From CAZZBM01 sp964652255 (GTDB lineage Bacteria > Bdellovibrionota > Bacteriovoracia > Bacteriovoracales > CAZZBM01), in assembly GCA_964652255.1 (NCBI GenBank), contig CAZZBM010000001.1:1-64000 (forward strand): a DNA stretch of 64,000 bases, in the 5' to 3' direction. Made by a program: the position numbers and the translations under genes. Each line of letters opens with the position of its first letter. The first letter of the stretch is position 1. Positions 9,075 through 19,896 of this stretch are shown piece after piece. The notes under the pieces are model-generated. The model searched no databases, was not told the origin of the DNA, and worked only from the letters and a program-made list of their open reading frames with translations.

Positions 9075-10361
9075 ATGAATTTATCTGCTCTTTGGCTTAA
9101 AAGGGATCTACGTCTGAGATATCACCCTGGCTTTTCTCTTCTTCAAGGTTCTTGTCTTATTTTTTATGTTTTAGAAGAAAAAAACGAAAGAAGAAGACAA
9201 TTTATTTTAGATGGTCTTTTAGATCTTCATGAAAATCTCAAGGGTCGTTTTGCTATTCTAGAAGGATCAGCTCTTGATCTTATCCCTTTATTTTTAAAAG
9301 AGCATAAAGTAAAAACTCTTTACACGCAAAGAGAGTACGAACCTAAAAAAATTTTTATTCAAAAAAAGCTAGAAAGTATTTTAAACAAAGAAGCTATCGA
9401 AGTTAAAACTTATAAAAATCATGTTCTTTTTGAACATCAAGAAATTTTTAATAAAGAAAAAAAACCTTATCATATTTACACTTCTTACCAAAAAACTTGG
9501 TTAAAACAAGCTCAGTCTTTAAAACCTTTAACCCAACCCTATAATTTTAAGTGTTTCAATAAAGTCTTTCCTTTTCATCATGAAAAATCTTCTTTAAAAG
9601 GTGGTTTTCAAGAAGGAGAAAAAAAACTTTCAAGTTTTTTAAAAAAAATTGCTCATTATTCTGATACCAGAAATGATCTTTTTGAAGGAACTTCCTCTTT
9701 ATCCCCTTATTTAAGACAAGGAATGTTAGATTTAAGTGATTTGTATTTTCAGTTAAGATCAAAACCTGAACATACACCTTGGATTCATCAATTAATTTGG
9801 AATAATTTTTTTCATAACTTATTGCAATCTTATCCAAGACTTGTTCAGGAACCTTTTAGACAAGAAATTTCTTCTATTCCTTTTGAAGAAAATGAAAAAC
9901 TTTTTCAAGCTTGGAAAGAAGGTAAAACAGGTTTTCCTCTTGTTGATGCTGCCATGAAATACTTTAATAGAACTTCACTTATGCCCAATAGGCTGAGAAT
10001 GTTAGTGGCTAGTGTTTTGTGTAAAATTCTTTTTCTTCCTTATCAGTGGGGGGAAGATTACTTTGCTCATCACCTTCTTGATTTTGATCTTGCCCTTAAT
10101 AATGGAAATTGGCAGTGGTGCGCTTCTTCTGGAGTAGATTCTGTTCCTTATTTTAGAATTTTTAATCCTTATCTACAATCAAAAAAATTTGACCCCCAAG
10201 GACTTTTTATCACAAAAGAAATTCCTGAATTAAAAAAATACTCACCTGAAGTTCTTCATGATGAAAAACAACTTCATGATTTTTATCCTGCTAAGGTTCA
10301 TTATAAAGAACAAAGAGAAAAAGTTTTGCAAGCTTATAAAAAAGCTTTTTCTACAAAATGA
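9075..10361 (+). CDS. phrB: deoxyribodipyrimidine photolyase (class I CPD type)
   Basis: This flavoenzyme repairs cyclobutane pyrimidine dimers with blue light. The N-terminal antenna domain begins LWLKRDLRL. The C-terminal FAD domain is well preserved: [48 protein letters not shown] and [14 protein letters not shown]. About 428 residues, slightly short. ATG 9075 follows an in-frame TTG directly, and ATG is preferred. It is divergent from nrdJ with a 111-nt gap. A photolyase implies exposure to sunlight at some stage. Confidence 0.93.
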   Translation: MNLSALWLKRDLRLRYHPGFSLLQGSCLIFYVLEEKNERRRQFILDGLLDLHENLKGRFAILEGSALDLIPLFLKEHKVKTLYTQREYEPKKIFIQKKLESILNKEAIEVKTYKNHVLFEHQEIFNKEKKPYHIYTSYQKTWLKQAQSLKPLTQPYNFKCFNKVFPFHHEKSSLKGGFQEGEKKLSSFLKKIAHYSDTRNDLFEGTSSLSPYLRQGMLDLSDLYFQLRSKPEHTPWIHQLIWNNFFHNLLQSYPRLVQEPFRQEISSIPFEENEKLFQAWKEGKTGFPLVDAAMKYFNRTSLMPNRLRMLVASVLCKILFLPYQWGEDYFAHHLLDFDLALNNGNWQWCASSGVDSVPYFRIFNPYLQSKKFDPQGLFITKEIPELKKYSPEVLHDEKQLHDFYPAKVHYKEQREKVLQAYKKAFSTK

Positions 10362-10409
10362 TTCAATCTTTACATTTTTTCTTTTTTATCTCTTAATAAA
10401 AGAAGATTT

Positions 10410-11045
10410 ATGTTACGATTATACAGAAAACAGCTTCTTGCTTTAGCAGGATTTGGACTCACTTTATTTTCTCTTGTTCATCTCTTGGGAAATTGTCTTT
10501 ATCTTTTTGGAGAAGAAGCTTTTAATATCTATACTAAAAAGTTAACAGAACAATGGTTTATTCTTTTAGCTGAAATTGGTTTAGCTCTCTTCTTTATTAT
10601 TCATATTTTTTTAGGTTTTTATCAATCTTATGAAGGTTACTTGCAAAAAGGATCTTCTAAAACTAAAAATTTAAAATCAACTTTTTCTTCTAGAACTATG
10701 CCCTTAAGTGGCTTTATTCTTTTTATTTTTATGATTTTTCATTTACAACATTTTCGTTTTGCTTCTATAGAAACTGTTTTCTATAATAACATTGCTCATA
10801 AAAATCTCTATCTTACTATGACTTTATTTTTTCAAAATCCAGTTCATGTTCTTCTTTATATTTTAGCTATGTTTTTTATTGGACTCCATCTTAATCACGG
10901 AGTGTTTTCTCTTACTCAAAGTTTTGGATTTTTAACTAAGAAAAGACGACCTCTTTTTCAAAAAATATCTTTAGTTTATGCTTTAATTATTAGTGTAGGT
11001 TTTTCTTTTATTGCTCTTTATAGTTATTTTAAAGGATCTTTATGA
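10410..11045 (+). CDS. sdhC: succinate dehydrogenase cytochrome b558 subunit
   Basis: This 211-residue membrane anchor has five hydrophobic helices and several helix-borne His residues that can ligate haem ([35 protein letters not shown]). That is the pattern of the single-subunit di-haem anchor of b558-type enzymes. It transfers electrons between the quinone pool and SdhB. It overlaps sdhA by ATGA (4 nt), which implies coupled translation in sdhCAB. Confidence 0.88.
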   Translation: MLRLYRKQLLALAGFGLTLFSLVHLLGNCLYLFGEEAFNIYTKKLTEQWFILLAEIGLALFFIIHIFLGFYQSYEGYLQKGSSKTKNLKSTFSSRTMPLSGFILFIFMIFHLQHFRFASIETVFYNNIAHKNLYLTMTLFFQNPVHVLLYILAMFFIGLHLNHGVFSLTQSFGFLTKKRRPLFQKISLVYALIISVGFSFIALYSYFKGSL

Positions 11046-12895
11046 TCGATAGTAAAATTCCTTCTGGTCCCTTAGAAAAAAAATGGGATAAATTTTGTCT
11101 TAATGCTTCTTTAGTTAATCCTAGTAATAGATCTAAATTTAAAATTATTGTTGTTGGCACTGGACTTGCTGGCGCAGGGGCTGCTTCTTCTCTAGCTGAA
11201 CAAGGTTATCAAGTGATTAGTGTTTGCCTTCAAGATTCTCCTAGAAGAGCCCACTCTGTGGCAGCTCAAGGAGGAGTCAATGCTGCAAAAAACTATCAAA
11301 ATGATGGAGATTCCATCTGGAGACTTTTTAAAGATACTATTAAAGGTGGTGATTTTAGATCCAGAGAAGCCAATGTGTATCGTTTAGCTGAGCTTTCTAA
11401 TCTCATGATTGATCACTGTGTTGCCCTAGGAATTCCTTTTGCTAGAGAATATTCAGGTTATTTAGATAATCGTTCTTTTGGTGGAGCTCAACTAAGAAGA
11501 ACTTTTTATGCTCGTGGACAAACTGGTCAGCAATTACTTTTAGGAGTTTATTCTAGCTTACTAAGACAAGTTCATTTAAAAAAAGTCACTCTTTATACAA
11601 GACATTCTTTACAAGATTACATCCTTGATGAAACAGGAAGAGTGCGGGGAGTTATTTTAAAACCTTATCTTGAAGAAGAACTTATTAGCCTAGAAGCACA
11701 TGCTGTTGTTTTAGCTAGTGGTGGTTATTCAAATGTCTATTATTTATCTACAAATGCTGCTTCTTGTAATGGATCAGCTCTTATAAGAGCTCATGAACTA
11801 GGAGCTTACTTTGCTAATCCTTCTTTTACTCAAATTCATCCCACTTGTATTCCCGTTGCAGGAGAACACCAATCAAAACTCACTCTCATGTCTGAATCTC
11901 TTAGAAATGATGGTCGTGTTTGGGTTCCACTTAAAAAAGGGGATCAAAGATCTCCTCAAAATATTCCTGAGTCAGAAAGAGATTACTATCTTGAAAGACT
12001 ATATCCAAGTTTTGGTAATCTTGTTCCAAGAGATCTTGCTTCAAGACAAGCAAAATTTCAGTGTGATGAAGGTAGGGGAGCTCAAGGACTAGGAGTTTAT
12101 TTAGATTTTCAAGATGCTTTAAAAAAATTAGGTCAAGAAAAAATTCAAGAACGTTATGGCAATCTTTTTGAAATGTATGAACATATCACTGGAGTCAGCC
12201 CTTATCAAGAGCCTATGAGAATTTATCCAGCACCACATTATACCATGGGAGGACTGTGGGTCAATTATGAGCTCATGAGTAATCTTAAAGGACTTTTTGT
12301 TTTAGGAGAAGCTAATTTTTCAGATCATGGAGCCAATCGTTTAGGAGCTTCAGCTCTTATGCAAGGTTTAGTTGATGGCTTATTTATTATATCAAGAACC
12401 TTACCTCATTATCTAGCTAATGAATCCTTTAAAGATCTCTCCAGCCAAACCTTAAAAGAACATGTTCATAGAGCTCAATCAAGAAACGTTTCTTCTCACT
12501 CAAAAGGACTTCTTCCTAAAGAACTTCATAAAAAAATAGGGAAAATTTTATGGGATCATGTAGGGATGATGAGAACTCAAGAAGGTCTTTTAAAAGCAAA
12601 AAAAGATTTAGAAAAACTAGCTGAGATCAATCTTTTGATTTCTAAAGATCAAAAAATTTATGCTCAACAAGTCCTTGATTACTTGCAATTAGGTTTTCTA
12701 ATGATTGAAGATGCTCTAACAAGAGAAGAATCTTGTGGATCTCATTTTAGGCAAGAATATGTCACTTCAGATCATGAGGCTCTCAGAAATGATCAGGAAT
12801 TTTCTCATGTAGCTCTTTGGACTAAAGATAAAAAAAGATTACAAGAAGAACTCAAATTTGAATTTATTCAACCAACAACGAGGAGTTATAAATGA
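11042..12895 (+). CDS. sdhA: succinate dehydrogenase / fumarate reductase flavoprotein subunit
   Basis: SdhA oxidises succinate to fumarate with covalent FAD. The 617-residue protein has the dinucleotide fold [35 protein letters not shown] contains the FAD-linking His. Active-site segments [13 protein letters not shown] and [15 protein letters not shown] are present, followed by [14 protein letters not shown]. It belongs to the b558-type (Bacillus / epsilon / Bdellovibrio-like) subgroup with its three-gene operon. It overlaps sdhB by 4 nt. Confidence 0.95.
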   Translation: MIDSKIPSGPLEKKWDKFCLNASLVNPSNRSKFKIIVVGTGLAGAGAASSLAEQGYQVISVCLQDSPRRAHSVAAQGGVNAAKNYQNDGDSIWRLFKDTIKGGDFRSREANVYRLAELSNLMIDHCVALGIPFAREYSGYLDNRSFGGAQLRRTFYARGQTGQQLLLGVYSSLLRQVHLKKVTLYTRHSLQDYILDETGRVRGVILKPYLEEELISLEAHAVVLASGGYSNVYYLSTNAASCNGSALIRAHELGAYFANPSFTQIHPTCIPVAGEHQSKLTLMSESLRNDGRVWVPLKKGDQRSPQNIPESERDYYLERLYPSFGNLVPRDLASRQAKFQCDEGRGAQGLGVYLDFQDALKKLGQEKIQERYGNLFEMYEHITGVSPYQEPMRIYPAPHYTMGGLWVNYELMSNLKGLFVLGEANFSDHGANRLGASALMQGLVDGLFIISRTLPHYLANESFKDLSSQTLKEHVHRAQSRNVSSHSKGLLPKELHKKIGKILWDHVGMMRTQEGLLKAKKDLEKLAEINLLISKDQKIYAQQVLDYLQLGFLMIEDALTREESCGSHFRQEYVTSDHEALRNDQEFSHVALWTKDKKRLQEELKFEFIQPTTRSYK

Positions 12896-13620
12896 CTTTT
12901 CATTTAAAAATTTGGCGTCAAGCTTCACAAAAACAAGAAGGTTTTTTTCAAACTATGACCTTAAGAGAAGTTTCTCCTGATATGTCCTTTCTTGAAATGC
13001 TTGATTATCTCAATTTAACTCTCCTCAAAGAAGATCCTGTTTTTTTTGATCATGATTGTCGTGAAGGAATTTGTGGAATGTGTTCTTTAACTATTAATAA
13101 GATTCCTCATGGAGGAAGCTTAGGAAGAACAACTTGTCAACTCTACATGCGACAGTTCGAAGATAATTCTACCATTACCATTGAACCCTTTATAGCTAAA
13201 TCTTTTCCTATTTTAAAAGATCTAGCTATAGATCGTTCTTCTTTTGATCAAATACTTCAAGAAGGTGGATTTATTTCTGTCAACGTTGGCTCAGCTCCAG
13301 AAGCTCATCAATTTCTAGTCTCTAAAAAATCAGCAGAGAAATCCTTAGATGCCTCTAGTTGTATTGGTTGCGGAGCTTGTGTCGCTACTTGTAAAAATTC
13401 TTCAGGATTACTTTTTCTTTCAGCAAAGATTGCTCAATACGAACAACTCCCTCAAGGACAAATAGAACAAGATGATCGTTTAGAAAAAATGCTAAAAAAA
13501 CATGATGAACTCTTTGGTCCTTGTAGCAATACTCAAGAGTGTGAAGCAGTTTGTCCTAAAATGATTAGCACTGAAAATATTGCTCTTCTTTTTAAAAAAG
13601 CTTTAAAAAAGATCTTTTAA
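12892..13620 (+). CDS. sdhB: succinate dehydrogenase / fumarate reductase iron-sulfur subunit
   Basis: SdhB relays electrons from SdhA to the membrane anchor. The 2Fe-2S site is [13 protein letters not shown] with a downstream Cys (TTCQ). The 4Fe-4S site is [13 protein letters not shown]. The 3Fe-4S site is in [13 protein letters not shown]. An AGGAG site lies 6 nt before ATG in addition to the ATGA overlap with sdhA. 242 residues, normal length. It ends 18 nt inside the convergent HAD gene. Confidence 0.94.
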   Translation: MTFHLKIWRQASQKQEGFFQTMTLREVSPDMSFLEMLDYLNLTLLKEDPVFFDHDCREGICGMCSLTINKIPHGGSLGRTTCQLYMRQFEDNSTITIEPFIAKSFPILKDLAIDRSSFDQILQEGGFISVNVGSAPEAHQFLVSKKSAEKSLDASSCIGCGACVATCKNSSGLLFLSAKIAQYEQLPQGQIEQDDRLEKMLKKHDELFGPCSNTQECEAVCPKMISTENIALLFKKALKKIF

Positions 13621-14184
13621 AGTTAAGACTTTTTGTTTTTTATAAGAATACTCCATAGTGCCTACCACAAGAGCTATTTTGCTTAACTGCATCATAGGTA
13701 TATCACTAGGAGAATCTCCAGCAACTAAATAAGGCTTAATCTTTTTCTTCACTAAAAGATTTCTTTTTTCTTCAAAAGCAAGAAGCTTTCGAGAGGATCC
13801 AAAAACTTTGCTACTCTGTATTTTATACGGATACAATTGTTTATTGAGCAAAGGTAACAAATAGTTAATCAATCTTTTTAAACTCGCTGACACAATTACA
13901 ACCTGACCTTCTTGTTGTAAAATATCTTTTAATAATAAAATAACTTTTTTTCTAAATTTAATTTTTTTTAAAGTTAAATTTATTTTTTTTTTATAATTCT
14001 TATTTTTTTCAAATTTTAAAACTTGTTCATTTGAATAATAATAAGATTGCAATAAATCATTTTTTGTTATTTTTTTATATTCTTTAAATTTTTTAATATT
14101 TTTTAAAAATTCTTCAGTAATATCATTTGATAAAATGGTATTATCTAGGTCAAAAACACAGATTTTATTTTTAAATTTTAACAT
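13603..14184 (-). CDS. HAD-superfamily phosphatase (SerB/HAD-IB like)
   Basis: Motif I is FDLDNT near residue 11, motif II is VVIVSAS, and motif III with the acidic pair is VAGDSPSDIPMMQ. This set is that of HAD-IB phosphatases related to phosphoserine phosphatase. The substrate cannot be named. 193 residues. It overlaps the helicase gene upstream by 7 nt and is the last gene of a three-gene minus-strand run (peptidase, helicase, HAD). The middle part is extremely Lys-rich. Confidence 0.8.
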   Translation of the reverse strand: MLKFKNKICVFDLDNTILSNDITEEFLKNIKKFKEYKKITKNDLLQSYYYSNEQVLKFEKNKNYKKKINLTLKKIKFRKKVILLLKDILQQEGQVVIVSASLKRLINYLLPLLNKQLYPYKIQSSKVFGSSRKLLAFEEKRNLLVKKKIKPYLVAGDSPSDIPMMQLSKIALVVGTMEYSYKKQKVLTLKDLF

Positions 14185-16451
14185 AAAAAATCTTTTAAAA
14201 AGGTCCCTCTTGTCTTTTTTTGTATATTAAAAAGAGCCATTCTAAAAGCTTTTTTTGTGCCTACAAAAACAACTTTATACTTAGCCCTTGTTAAAGCTGT
14301 GTAAATCAAGTTTCGATAAAGAAGAACAAAATGTTGGGTTAAGATAGGGATAATAACAATATCAAATTCACTTCCTTGTGATTTATGAACAGTCATAGCA
14401 TAGCTTAAATTAAGATCTTTTAATGAATCCTTTGGATAAAAAATTATTCTCTCATTAAATTTTATAGTAAGATAATCTTTTTCTATTTTTAAAATTTCAC
14501 CTAAATCTCCATTAAACAGATCTAAATCATAATTATTTCTTGTTTGAAGAACGAAATCTCCTTCATAAAATATTTTATATCCTATTCTAAAAGATTTATT
14601 ATCTTTTTTAAAACTTTGAATAGTTTCATTTAAAGATTGTGCTCCACAAGAACCTTTAATCATAGGAGTAAGTATCTGAATCTTTTTATTTGGATATAAC
14701 GACGGAAGAGTTTCATGATAAAGTCTTATAATAGTATCTTTTGCTGTTTTGTTATATTTCAGAGTTGTATCATGATAGTTACGATAAATAATTTCATCTA
14801 TATTTTTATTTTTTAAATAATCTAAAGACTCACTATATTCAGAAAGATCTAAAAAATTAGAACTATGATCTTTATTCTTAAAATCAATCTTATCATAAAA
14901 TTGATTTTTGAATTTAATATCTTGAACCTCTTCCCATTTTTTTCTTATTTTTTCTTCTTCTAGAGTGGGTTCAATCGAATCGATAAAAATTAAATCATCT
15001 TTCCAAGCTTCTTTATTTTGTAGGGGATAAGAAAAATGAGGCATTTTTTTTTGCAACATAGAATGAGAAGCAGAAATAATTTGAGAATCAACACTTTGCC
15101 TAAAAACTTGAGTTAAATGAGCTGTAAAAACTTTTTCGCTTTCAATGAGATCTCTTAAAACTTCTCCTGCACCCACACTAGGAAGTTGTTCATGATCTCC
15201 AACAAGCAACAATTGCATATGAGAAGGGATAGCTTTTAGTAAATCTTGAAAAAGCAAAACATCAATCATAGATGATTCATCAATAATTAGAACATCTCCA
15301 GTTAAAGGGTACTTTTCATTTTTTAAAAATCTTTTTTTCTTTCCAGACCATTCTAACAAACGATGAATTGTTTTTACTTCTACCCCAGCTACTTCACTAA
15401 ATCTTTTAGCTGCTCTTCCTGTAGGAGAAGCAAGAAGATATTTTTTTTCAAGAAAATCTAAAATATTTAAATAAGTTTTTAAAGTCGTTGTTTTTCCTGT
15501 TCCAGGACCACCAGTTAAAATACCTATCTTTTTTTCTAGTAAAAACCTAATGGATTTTTTCTGTTCTTCACTTAAAAAAGAATCATTTAAAAGTTGATCA
15601 ATGTTTTCACTAAGATTATTTTTTTTATACAAATGACTTTTTAAATAACTGGCAATAAACTTTTCTGCAAAAAAATAGTTTTTTAAAGCATAAAAACCTT
15701 GATAGAAGATTAATTCTTTTTTTTCTACCAATTTATCTAAGGTACTTTTATTTAAATGTACCTGGAAAAATTTTAATCTTTTAAAAAGTTCTTGAAAACT
15801 TGTCTTCGTATGACCTTCATCAGCTATCATAGAAAAAACTTTCCAAAGAGCACCAACCACTCTTCTTTCATCATTTTTATCTATGCCTAATTTTTGACCT
15901 ATTTCATCAGCTTTTAAAAATCCTACTCCTTTTATTTTTTCAGCTAAATCATAGGGATTTTCTTTAACTTTTTTTAAAGTTTCTTCACCATATTCTTTTT
16001 GAATTTTTTTAGAAAAATTTTTAGTTAAATCTTGTTCTAAAAAAAATAAATCTATTTCTTTACGATCAAAAGATCTTATTTTTTCTGACCAAATTAGAAC
16101 ATCTTCTTTTTTAAAAGATTTTAAATTAAATAATTTCTCTGATTCATATTCTAAAACATGAAGAGTCTTATCTCCAAATTGTTCAATCAAAAAATCAATT
16201 TTTTTTTCTCCAAGACCTTTCAATTTAGATTCTTTTAAAAATTTCTTGATACTTTTTTGAGAATTATTTCTATAAATACTTTCTACTTTCCAGTAAGAAG
16301 ATTCTTGTTTTATTTCAAGATCAAGACTTTCCCCTAAAGAAATCTTGCCTTCATACAAACAATGATAAATTAAATCATTTTCTTTTAAAACAAAAAAAGT
16401 TTTACTTAAATCTTCATGTAAAATTTTTTCTACTTGACCATGAACTAGCAT
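14178..16451 (-). CDS. recD2: RecD2-type 5'-3' DNA helicase
   Basis: RecD2 is an SF1B helicase found where RecBCD is absent, with roles in repair. Motifs in order are GGPGTGKTTTLK (Walker A, about residue 313), LIIDESSMIDVLL (II), LLVGDHEQLPSVGAG (III), LTQVFRQS (IV), MTVHKSQGSEFDIVIIP (V) and YTALTRAKYKVV (VI). The N-terminal helix-hairpin-helix-like part includes KGVGFLKADEIGQKLG, typical of RecD2. 757 residues, full length. It overlaps both neighbours by 7 nt. Confidence 0.9.
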   Translation of the reverse strand: MLVHGQVEKILHEDLSKTFFVLKENDLIYHCLYEGKISLGESLDLEIKQESSYWKVESIYRNNSQKSIKKFLKESKLKGLGEKKIDFLIEQFGDKTLHVLEYESEKLFNLKSFKKEDVLIWSEKIRSFDRKEIDLFFLEQDLTKNFSKKIQKEYGEETLKKVKENPYDLAEKIKGVGFLKADEIGQKLGIDKNDERRVVGALWKVFSMIADEGHTKTSFQELFKRLKFFQVHLNKSTLDKLVEKKELIFYQGFYALKNYFFAEKFIASYLKSHLYKKNNLSENIDQLLNDSFLSEEQKKSIRFLLEKKIGILTGGPGTGKTTTLKTYLNILDFLEKKYLLASPTGRAAKRFSEVAGVEVKTIHRLLEWSGKKKRFLKNEKYPLTGDVLIIDESSMIDVLLFQDLLKAIPSHMQLLLVGDHEQLPSVGAGEVLRDLIESEKVFTAHLTQVFRQSVDSQIISASHSMLQKKMPHFSYPLQNKEAWKDDLIFIDSIEPTLEEEKIRKKWEEVQDIKFKNQFYDKIDFKNKDHSSNFLDLSEYSESLDYLKNKNIDEIIYRNYHDTTLKYNKTAKDTIIRLYHETLPSLYPNKKIQILTPMIKGSCGAQSLNETIQSFKKDNKSFRIGYKIFYEGDFVLQTRNNYDLDLFNGDLGEILKIEKDYLTIKFNERIIFYPKDSLKDLNLSYAMTVHKSQGSEFDIVIIPILTQHFVLLYRNLIYTALTRAKYKVVFVGTKKAFRMALFNIQKKTRGTFLKDFLC

Positions 16452-17920
16452 TTACTCTGATAATTTTGAAGATATTTTTTTTCTTCTTCACTTAACATTT
16501 CCTTTATTATCATTTCTTCTTCATAAGGATAATAAGTTAAAGGTTCAAAATAATATTCTTTTTCATTCTTTTTTAAAAGAACCATATTCTCTAATCTAAT
16601 TCCATAATTTTCACAATAAAAACCTGGTTCAATAGACATAACATAAGATTCTTCCATGGGTTCAATTCCTTTTAAAGAAAGCAATATTCCTGGTTCATGA
16701 ACTTCAATTCCAATACCATGACCTAATCCATGAGGAAAATCAATAATACTTTTTGCTAACAAATCTAGTTCATAACCCTTTGGAGGTGTTTTCATTTTTT
16801 TAGATTCAACTCTTATTAAAGCTTTTAAAACAAGGGTGTATTTTTCTTTTTGCTCTTGAGTTGGCTGTTTAAAAAAAGTTCTAGTCATATCACTAGCATA
16901 ACCTTCTTTGAGATAAATTCCCATATCTACTAAAAAAACCTTTGGTTCTATTTTTTTTTCATTCTGATCTTTATAGTGAATTATTCTTGTTTTTTCATTC
17001 ATGGAACAAATAGGAGAAAAAGAAAAATCTTCTACTTGATATTCTTCAAAAAAACTTTTGAATTTTTCCACAAATTCCTTTTCAGAGAAAGAGTCTTGAA
17101 AAAAAATTTTTGTTTTTTTTAAAATTTCTACATGAGTACTAGCTACTTTTTTCAAGGCTTGAACTTCTAAAGAATTTTTTTTATTTTGTTCTTTTTGGAT
17201 CATGTAAGATTCTTTTTTTAAAGGAATTTTTAAATAATCATAATAAGAAATAAAACGATCATCAAACAAGTATTCCTTACTATTGATATAATCAATCCAA
17301 CTTTCTAAAGAATAGGATTTAACAATAGATTCCCAACCTTCTACATGTGGTGTGAAAAAAAGCATTTCTCCTTGCTGAATAAGAAGTTTTCCCTGAGGAT
17401 GAGATTTATAAGTTTCTGGTAAAAAAGCCCTTGCCCCTAAAACCCAAGAAATCATAGCTCCGTGACTAATATAATGCTGTCCTTTTAAAAACTTTTTTGG
17501 CTCTTCAACAAGAACAATTTTTTGTTTTAAAGCAATATAATCTTGAACTTCTTTTAAAGTATCATGTTTAAGTGTTGCATACTGTTTAAGATTCTCAGCT
17601 TCTTCTAAAGTTACTCTTCTGAAATCTATTAATAAGTCTTCTATAGGATTATTTTTTAAATATTCACATAATCCATTTAAAGCTCCTTTTAAAGAAAGCT
17701 TGACCTGGACATGAGATTTAACCTGTTCTTGAGCCTGAATATAATAGCGACCATCCACAAAAAGAAGAATCTTATCTCCCAAATCTAAAGCATAGGCTGA
17801 AGAACCATCAAATCCTGTTTTATAAAAAATTTCTTTTGTTTCTTTAGGACTATACTCTTCTAGAAAAATATCCTTATTCGTAAGAATTCTCATAGGCAGA
17901 TCATAAAGAAGCAAAGACAT
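16445..17920 (-). CDS. M24-family Xaa-Pro aminopeptidase
   Basis: This dinuclear-metal peptidase removes N-terminal residues before proline. The creatinase-like N-terminal domain has TGFDGSSAYALDLGDK and FVDGRYYIQAQ. Catalytic-domain metal ligands are seen in VDMGIYLKEGYASDMTRTF (two Asp), PHGLGHGIGIEVHEPG (His), MSIEPGFYCE (Glu) and IRLENMVLL (Glu). About 491 residues. An internal Met (codon 10) is an alternative start. First gene of the minus-strand run, divergent from murD. Confidence 0.88.
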   Translation of the reverse strand: MSLLLYDLPMRILTNKDIFLEEYSPKETKEIFYKTGFDGSSAYALDLGDKILLFVDGRYYIQAQEQVKSHVQVKLSLKGALNGLCEYLKNNPIEDLLIDFRRVTLEEAENLKQYATLKHDTLKEVQDYIALKQKIVLVEEPKKFLKGQHYISHGAMISWVLGARAFLPETYKSHPQGKLLIQQGEMLFFTPHVEGWESIVKSYSLESWIDYINSKEYLFDDRFISYYDYLKIPLKKESYMIQKEQNKKNSLEVQALKKVASTHVEILKKTKIFFQDSFSEKEFVEKFKSFFEEYQVEDFSFSPICSMNEKTRIIHYKDQNEKKIEPKVFLVDMGIYLKEGYASDMTRTFFKQPTQEQKEKYTLVLKALIRVESKKMKTPPKGYELDLLAKSIIDFPHGLGHGIGIEVHEPGILLSLKGIEPMEESYVMSIEPGFYCENYGIRLENMVLLKKNEKEYYFEPLTYYPYEEEMIIKEMLSEEEKKYLQNYQSKC

Positions 17921-17972
17921 CTTGAAAAGATCATTCTTGTAAATAAAGACAAATTTAGTTAAGTAATGATCT

Positions 17973-19148
17973 ATGAAAAAAACACTTATTTGGGGATATG
18001 GTCTTTCTGGCAGATCAGCTCATGAACTCCTTTTAAAGAAAGAATCTCAAAATCAAGTATTTATTACAGATAAAAATCTTCATCTTAAAGATGAACTTAA
18101 AGAAATTTTTTTAACAGAAGAAGAAGCTTATGAAACTTATTTTGATGAAGTCATTTTAAGTCCTGGGGTTTTTTTAAAGAAAAAAGTAAACACTTCTTTA
18201 CTTCATTCAGAAATTGATTTTTCTTTTACTCATAAAAGTCCTAATCCTTTTATAGCCATCACAGGATCTAATGGGAAAACTTCTACTCGAAACTTCTTAG
18301 GTGGTTTTTTACAATACCTAGGCTATGAAACATTTATAGGTGGAAATAGTGGAGAACCTCTTTCTGCAGCTTTAGTGAAAAAAAAATCCTATGATTTTTA
18401 TGTTTGTGAAATTTCTAGTTTCTCTTTAGAAAATATTGTTTATTTAAAACCCAATCTTATTATTTACACTAACATTATTGATACTCATAAAGAACGTTAT
18501 CCCCATTTTGAAGATTATAAAAAAGCAAAAAACAATATTTTTAAAAATGCTACCCCTGAAACCTTCTTTATCACCGATACAATCAGACAATCTCACCTTC
18601 ATGAATTTCTCATTAAGGACTTAAATCTTACTTTTAATCTTGAACAATTTCCAGGAGAACATCAAGAAAAAAACCTAAAAATGGCTTATTTAGCTGCTAA
18701 ATGTTTTATTTCTTTTCAAGACGAGCTCTTTTTTAAGTACTTAAAAAATCTCCAACCTTTTCCTCATAGATTAGAATATTTTGTTCACAATAACTTAGAG
18801 TTTTATAACGATTCTAAAAGTACTAATCTTTTTTCTCTAGAAACAGCTTTAAAAGCTATGAAAAAGCCCTTTGATCTTCTCATTGGAGGTCTTTGCCCTC
18901 ATGAAAATCATGCTTCAAATATTAAAAACCTTTTAAAAGATTATCCTCTTATGAAAAACTTTTTAGTTTTTGGTCAGTTAAAGCAATTTTTTCCTAGTGA
19001 ACATCATATAGAAATCACAGATATTTGTCCTCAAACCTTAAAAACATCTACCCTTCTTTTTAGTCCAGGATGTCAATCTCTAGATACCTTTAAAAACTAC
19101 GAAGAAAGAGGATTGTTTTTTAAAAATCAAATTAAAAAAAATTTTTAA
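17973..19148 (+). CDS. murD: UDP-N-acetylmuramoyl-L-alanine--D-glutamate ligase
   Basis: MurD adds D-Glu in cytoplasmic peptidoglycan precursor synthesis. Landmarks are the N-terminal Rossmann loop WGYGLSGRSAHE, the ATP loop ITGSNGKTSTRNFLG and GGNSGEPLSAAL. YVCEISSFSLE is the counterpart of ElSSFQLE. FYNDSKSTNLFSLETAL and LFSPGCQSLDTFKNYEERG follow. 391 residues, shorter than the usual 430-450. It stands apart from murF-ddl in this window. Confidence 0.9.
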   Translation: MKKTLIWGYGLSGRSAHELLLKKESQNQVFITDKNLHLKDELKEIFLTEEEAYETYFDEVILSPGVFLKKKVNTSLLHSEIDFSFTHKSPNPFIAITGSNGKTSTRNFLGGFLQYLGYETFIGGNSGEPLSAALVKKKSYDFYVCEISSFSLENIVYLKPNLIIYTNIIDTHKERYPHFEDYKKAKNNIFKNATPETFFITDTIRQSHLHEFLIKDLNLTFNLEQFPGEHQEKNLKMAYLAAKCFISFQDELFFKYLKNLQPFPHRLEYFVHNNLEFYNDSKSTNLFSLETALKAMKKPFDLLIGGLCPHENHASNIKNLLKDYPLMKNFLVFGQLKQFFPSEHHIEITDICPQTLKTSTLLFSPGCQSLDTFKNYEERGLFFKNQIKKNF

Positions 19149-19199
19149 GAAAATTTTTCCTTAATCAAATTTAAAGATAAGAAAGATAAAATTTTATTC

Positions 19200-19832
19200 A
19201 TGAGAAATTTATTCTATTTTAATCTTATTTTAATCTTATCTTGTACCAACACAAATCAATCTTTAGTTTCTTCTTCTAGTGAACAGAGTTCTGAAATAAC
19301 AGGCTGTAATGAAAAAAATTATTGTTTAACTTTTTTAACAGATTCAACTCTACCAGGAGATTTTGCAGGAATTGAGGAAGCTGATAGTATTTGTAATAAT
19401 AACCCCAACAAACCTGAAAACTCAGGAACATTTAAAGCTTTTTTGGTTGATGAATCTACAAGAATAGCTTGTACTAGTGAAAACTGTGCTGATAATGGGA
19501 TAGATGAGCATGTTGATTGGGTACTAGCACCTTTAACAGAATATAGACGAGCTGATGGAGAAACAATTATTGCTACTACAACAACTCTTGGTTTGTGGCC
19601 AAGCGAGTTAACTCATTCTTATGCCGATGATAACAACAATCCTAATGAAGCACTAAGAATCTGGACTGGTCTGAGTACGTCATATTTAACTCATTCACAC
19701 ACTTGTAATTCATGGACTGATAATCAGAAAAGTGGATCGCATGCTCAGATACATGCTACAGATATTAATGCTATTAACTATAGTACTCAACTGTGTATCG
19801 ATTCCAATTATTTACTTTGCATTGAACAATAA
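19200..19832 (+). CDS. DUF1554-like lipoprotein
   Basis: A signal peptide with lipobox (MRNLFYFNLILILSC) and a Ser-rich linker precede a Cys-rich extracytoplasmic domain. The order GDFAGIEEADSICNN, TFKAFLVDES, DWVLAPLTEYRRADG, IWTGLS resembles the DUF1554 domain known from Leptospira lipoproteins and other Gram-negatives. That domain is possibly lectin-like. 210 residues. The role is unknown, and surface or periplasmic location is inferred. Confidence 0.7.
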   Translation: MRNLFYFNLILILSCTNTNQSLVSSSSEQSSEITGCNEKNYCLTFLTDSTLPGDFAGIEEADSICNNNPNKPENSGTFKAFLVDESTRIACTSENCADNGIDEHVDWVLAPLTEYRRADGETIIATTTTLGLWPSELTHSYADDNNNPNEALRIWTGLSTSYLTHSHTCNSWTDNQKSGSHAQIHATDINAINYSTQLCIDSNYLLCIEQ

Positions 19833-19896
19833 ATAATCAATCTTTTTATCTTAATCAATATTAATAAAATTAAACCTTAAAAAACTATTTTAATCT

